DNA of 64,000 bases from Rhodanobacteraceae bacterium (GTDB taxonomy: Bacteria; Pseudomonadota; Gammaproteobacteria; Xanthomonadales; SZUA-5): contig JADJPR010000020.1 of NCBI GenBank assembly GCA_016713135.1, positions 372,001 through 436,000 of the forward strand. The letters are read 5' to 3'. The position numbers were made by a program, and so were the translations under genes. Shown here piece after piece: positions 61,222 to 64,000 of this stretch. Numbering within the stretch: position 1 is the stretch's first letter; each line of letters begins with the position of its first letter. The notes under the pieces were generated by a model that was not told the origin of the DNA, did not search any database, and was given only the letters and a program-made list of their open reading frames with translations.

Positions 61222-63618
61222 ATGCTCGACCTGGACTTGCGGATCGCCTGGCGGCGTCTGACCCTGCGCGGACAGCGCAGTTTCAGCGTCGGCGCACTGG
61301 CGACCCTGATGGTGGCGGTGGCAGCACTGGTGGTCATCGCGCAGTTTGCGTACGCCGTGATGTGGGCTCCGCTGCCTTTTCGGGATGCGGACCGGGTCGT
61401 CGAAGTCGCCGAACGCAACCAGGCGCGGGACCTGCCGAACTACTCGGTGTCGACGCCGAACTTCCGCTACTGGCAGGCGGCATTGGCAGACCAGGCCGAG
61501 TTCGCGGCGATCGAATATGCCAGCTCGATCCTGGCCAGCGACGGCGAACGCGACGCGGCACGCGTGGCGAGCGCCCGCAGCACACACAATCTGTGGCGCG
61601 TTCTGGGGCTCGATTTGGTCACCGGGCGCAGTTTCGAGGCGGCCCACGAGCACAGCGGCGCGGCGCAGGTGGCGATCATCAGCGAGCGTCTCTGGCGCCA
61701 GCGCTATGCCGCTGATCCTGGCATCGTGGGCGCGATGGTCAGCATCGATGCTGCCCGCTACCAGATCATCGCGATTGCGCCTGGCGATGTCGGCTTCACC
61801 GATGACATCGATGTGTGGTTGCCGCTGACGCCCAACGGCAGCAGCGAGAACCGGGGCGACCGACGCCTCAGCGTCTGGGCCCGGCTGCAGCCCGGCGTGC
61901 AGCTGCCCGTGCTCAGCCAGGGGTTGCGCACCTTGAGCGCACAGCTCGCGGCCGAGTTTGCGCGCGACAATGCCGGGTGGGATGCCATCGCGGTGCCCGC
62001 GCGCCAGGCGATCGTGGGCGCGGATGTGCAGGCGCGACTGCTGCTCCTGCTGGGGGCGGTGCTGCTGTTGCTGCTGCTCAGTTGCGCCAACATCGCCAAT
62101 CTGCAGATCGCCCGCGCGCTGGCGTTGGCGGGCGACCACGCCTTGCGGCGCACCTTGGGATGCTCGCGCCAGGGCTTGCTGCGCTTGCCGCTGCTGGAGA
62201 GCCTGCTGCTGGGTACCTTCGGCGCGCTGGCCGGGCTGCTGCTGGCGCTCGCAGTCACGCGCACCGTGGCTGCCTACGCGCCGGGCGACCTGCCGCGCCT
62301 GCACGCGCTGCGCTTCGATCCCGTCGTCGCAGCCGGCGTTGCGTCGCTGTCCATCCTGCTGATGACGCTGGGTGGATTGCTGCCCGGCTGGCTGGCGCTG
62401 CGCGCAGGCGACAGCGGCGTGATCGGCCATGGCGCGCGCTCGACGCCGGTCGCCGGGCGCCTGCGCACCGGACTGGTGGTGATCCAGTTTGCGCTGGCCA
62501 GCCTGTTGCTCAGCGGCGCCAGCGCGCTCGGCGTGCAGCTCCTGGCCCTGATGCGCACCGACCCGGGCTTCGACAGCACGCACCTGCTGATTGCCCGCAT
62601 CAGCCTGCCGGAGGTGGTGGACGACGCCAGCCACCAGCAGTCCCTCCTGGCATACGATCGGCTGCTGGATGAGGTCCGTGCCCTGCCCGGCGTGCGCTCC
62701 GCCGCGCTCACCAATGAAGTGCCGATGGGTGAGCTGGACACCGGCATGGAGGTGGTCGCCGGGGCGGATCCATCGGCTCTGCGCGACGCGATGCAAGCCT
62801 CCTGGCGGATCGTTTCATCCGGCTATCTTGACACGCTCGGGGCCAGGCTGCTGCGCGGACGCGACTTCCAGGGGCAGGGCGAGAATCCGCAGTCCATCCT
62901 GCTCAGCGAGGGCCTCGCACGCCGGCTCTGGCCGGACGGCCAGGCGGCGCTGGGACGCAGCGTCACCTTGGGCAACGGGCGTACTCACCAGGTGGTCGGC
63001 ATCGTCAGCGACATCCGCCAGACCGGGCTCGCCGGGCAGCCCACGCCCACCATGTACCTGCCCACCAGCTGGTATCTGTGGCCGACCATGACGCTGACCG
63101 TGCGCAGCGCGGGCGATCCGCGCGCCCTGGTGGCCGCTGTGCGCGCGCGGGCCGTGGCCCTGTTCCCGGAGCGTCCGCTCTTCGATGTCCAGCCCCTGCA
63201 GGCGCTGGTCGACGCCGACAGCGCCTCGCCGCGGCAGCAGTTCATCGCGTTGGCGACCTTTGCGCTGGCGAGCCTGCTGCTCGCCGGCATCGGGATCGCC
63301 GCCTCGATGAGCTACGCAATCGGACAGCGTCGGCGCGAGCTCGCGGTGCGGATGGCGGTCGGCGCCAGCACGCGCCGCCTGCAGGCAGAGGTGGTGCGCA
63401 GCGGCACGGCGCTGGCCGCAGCGGGCGTGCTGCTCGGCAGCGCGATGGCCTTGCTCCTGCTCCAGGTCGCCGGCAGCCAGGTCACCGTGCCTCCCGGGGC
63501 CGCGGCCGGCCTGGTCCCGACCCTGCTCGGCGCACTCGCGCTCGGCGCCCTGGCGAGCGCGATCGCAGCACGCCGGATCACGGCCATCGCACCGGCGGGC
63601 GCACTGCGCTCGATGTGA
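61222..63618 (+). CDS. MacB/FtsX-type orphan permease (ADOP-like)
   Basis: A 798-aa inner-membrane protein with two MacB periplasmic core/FtsX permease units, as in the protein at 11981-14383. It starts at ATG 61222 (MLDLDLRIAWRRLTLRGQRS) after GGAG; the open frame extends upstream for 15 codons. Typical segments are SCANIANLQIARALALAGDH, LPNYSVSTPNFRYWQAAL, RITAIAPAGALRSM at the C-terminus and QQFIALATFALASLLLAGIG. Again no ATPase gene is present. Its partner could lie outside the window, for example in the gene starting at 63986. Confidence 0.85.
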   Translation: MLDLDLRIAWRRLTLRGQRSFSVGALATLMVAVAALVVIAQFAYAVMWAPLPFRDADRVVEVAERNQARDLPNYSVSTPNFRYWQAALADQAEFAAIEYASSILASDGERDAARVASARSTHNLWRVLGLDLVTGRSFEAAHEHSGAAQVAIISERLWRQRYAADPGIVGAMVSIDAARYQIIAIAPGDVGFTDDIDVWLPLTPNGSSENRGDRRLSVWARLQPGVQLPVLSQGLRTLSAQLAAEFARDNAGWDAIAVPARQAIVGADVQARLLLLLGAVLLLLLLSCANIANLQIARALALAGDHALRRTLGCSRQGLLRLPLLESLLLGTFGALAGLLLALAVTRTVAAYAPGDLPRLHALRFDPVVAAGVASLSILLMTLGGLLPGWLALRAGDSGVIGHGARSTPVAGRLRTGLVVIQFALASLLLSGASALGVQLLALMRTDPGFDSTHLLIARISLPEVVDDASHQQSLLAYDRLLDEVRALPGVRSAALTNEVPMGELDTGMEVVAGADPSALRDAMQASWRIVSSGYLDTLGARLLRGRDFQGQGENPQSILLSEGLARRLWPDGQAALGRSVTLGNGRTHQVVGIVSDIRQTGLAGQPTPTMYLPTSWYLWPTMTLTVRSAGDPRALVAAVRARAVALFPERPLFDVQPLQALVDADSASPRQQFIALATFALASLLLAGIGIAASMSYAIGQRRRELAVRMAVGASTRRLQAEVVRSGTALAAAGVLLGSAMALLLLQVAGSQVTVPPGAAAGLVPTLLGALALGALASAIAARRITAIAPAGALRSM

Positions 63619-63715
63619 GGCGAGGCCCCGGCGGGGCATCGGCCGGGTCATCGGCCAGTTCCCGCCCCACGCAGCGCGCGCGGCGGGAACTGCGCGCGCC
63701 CGCACCAGTCCGTGG

Positions 63716-63879
63716 CTAGTGTGGTGTTCCGTAATTAAGTTGAAGAAATTTCCGATGAATTTTGCGGCGAGGCAAGGCGAGAGGAGGAGTCATAGCAGGG
63801 CTATGGCGACGACGAGCAACGCCGCATCGGCGCAAAAGGCGCGGAAATAATTCAAGGTAATTACGGAACACCACACTAG
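63716..63879 (+). mobile_element. MITE-like palindromic element with CTAG ends
   Basis: 164 bp, nearly identical to the element at 33625-33781 apart from a few single-base indels. It has the same perfect termini (CTAGTGTGGTGTTCCGTAAT plus TA) and central CATAGCAGGGCTATG. Together with 63619-63715 and 63880-63985, where I see no gene, it fills a 367-base gap. Confidence 0.88.
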
Positions 63880-63985
63880 GGTTGCCGATGCCGAGCGCTC
63901 CGTCGCGCAACCCACCCACCGCACGTCTCCGTGGCCAGCCGCCGCGGAGCCCCGCGCGTCGCTGTCATCGTCCACGGAGCCTCCC

Positions 63986-64000
63986 ATGCACCTCACTCCC
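63986..64000 (+). CDS. Start of a gene cut by the window edge
   Basis: ATG at 63986, preceded by CGGAG six bases upstream; it encodes MHLTP before the window ends. Too short to identify. The position, downstream of an orphan permease and in the same direction, leaves open that it is functionally linked. Confidence 0.35.

Noticed and set aside
1..64000. tRNA, rRNA and riboswitch genes
   Set aside because: No cloverleaf, rRNA core or known riboswitch consensus recognised by eye on either strand; a covariance-model search could find small RNAs I cannot see.

Overview
The window is high-GC bacterial DNA that most resembles the gammaproteobacterial order Lysobacterales (Xanthomonadales). The signs are a WxcM-type bifunctional sugar enzyme, a LytS/LytTR two-component pair, secreted S9 and DUF885 peptidases, IPTL-CTERM and DUF11 surface proteins, and REP-like hairpins of the 'TGTGGGAGC' type in the spacers. 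I see no rRNA, tRNA, CRISPR array, prophage or plasmid backbone. It reads as ordinary chromosome, unusually rich in small inverted-repeat elements between genes.

Layout. 1-12 kb: an ABC exporter, an IPTL-anchored DUF11 protein, an SGNH hydrolase with an internal anchor-like segment, an acyl-CoA ligase, a TPR diguanylate cyclase, a HAD phosphatase and a flavin monooxygenase. 12-20 kb: an orphan MacB/FtsX-like permease, a PIN/Phd toxin-antitoxin pair, a LytTR/LytS pair, an ACT protein, a decayed membrane gene and a 2OG-Fe dioxygenase whose tail is supplied by a MITE-like element. 20-27.4 kb: a MAPEG protein, then a leftward glycan operon (DegT aminotransferase, GT2, WxcM, GtrA, GT-C protein) coupled to a Kef-type antiporter. 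27.5-33.4 kb: a DUF350 protein and a three-gene 2-oxoacid:acceptor oxidoreductase operon whose alpha gene is frameshifted. 33.4-40 kb: small secreted proteins, UspA, and an MCE lipid-transport operon (permease, ATPase, MCE protein, lipoprotein) followed by an HNH nuclease. 40-49 kb: an FHA-GGDEF cyclase directly downstream of a giant beta-helix adhesin gene that carries two single-base indels. 49-64 kb: Prc protease, LipA and LipB, an S9 peptidase, a DUF885 protein, a GYF-RDD membrane protein, a 3-hydroxybutyrate oligomer hydrolase and a second orphan permease.

The most unusual signal lies between the genes. At least eight spacers hold elements of about 120-225 bp. Each begins with a G-rich arm made of a short direct repeat (period about 7-12 bp), has an unrelated spacer, and ends with the reverse complement of that arm. 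Repeat motifs differ between elements (GAGGGCAC, GCAAAGGAC, GGTTGTG, GGTGTTGG, GCGGAGACGCAGAG). In every case the G-rich arm comes first, and most lie between co-directional genes, including both junctions of the oxidoreductase operon. Two further spacers carry one arm only. A separate palindromic element with CTAG ends is present in three copies, one of which forms the 3' end of a coding sequence.
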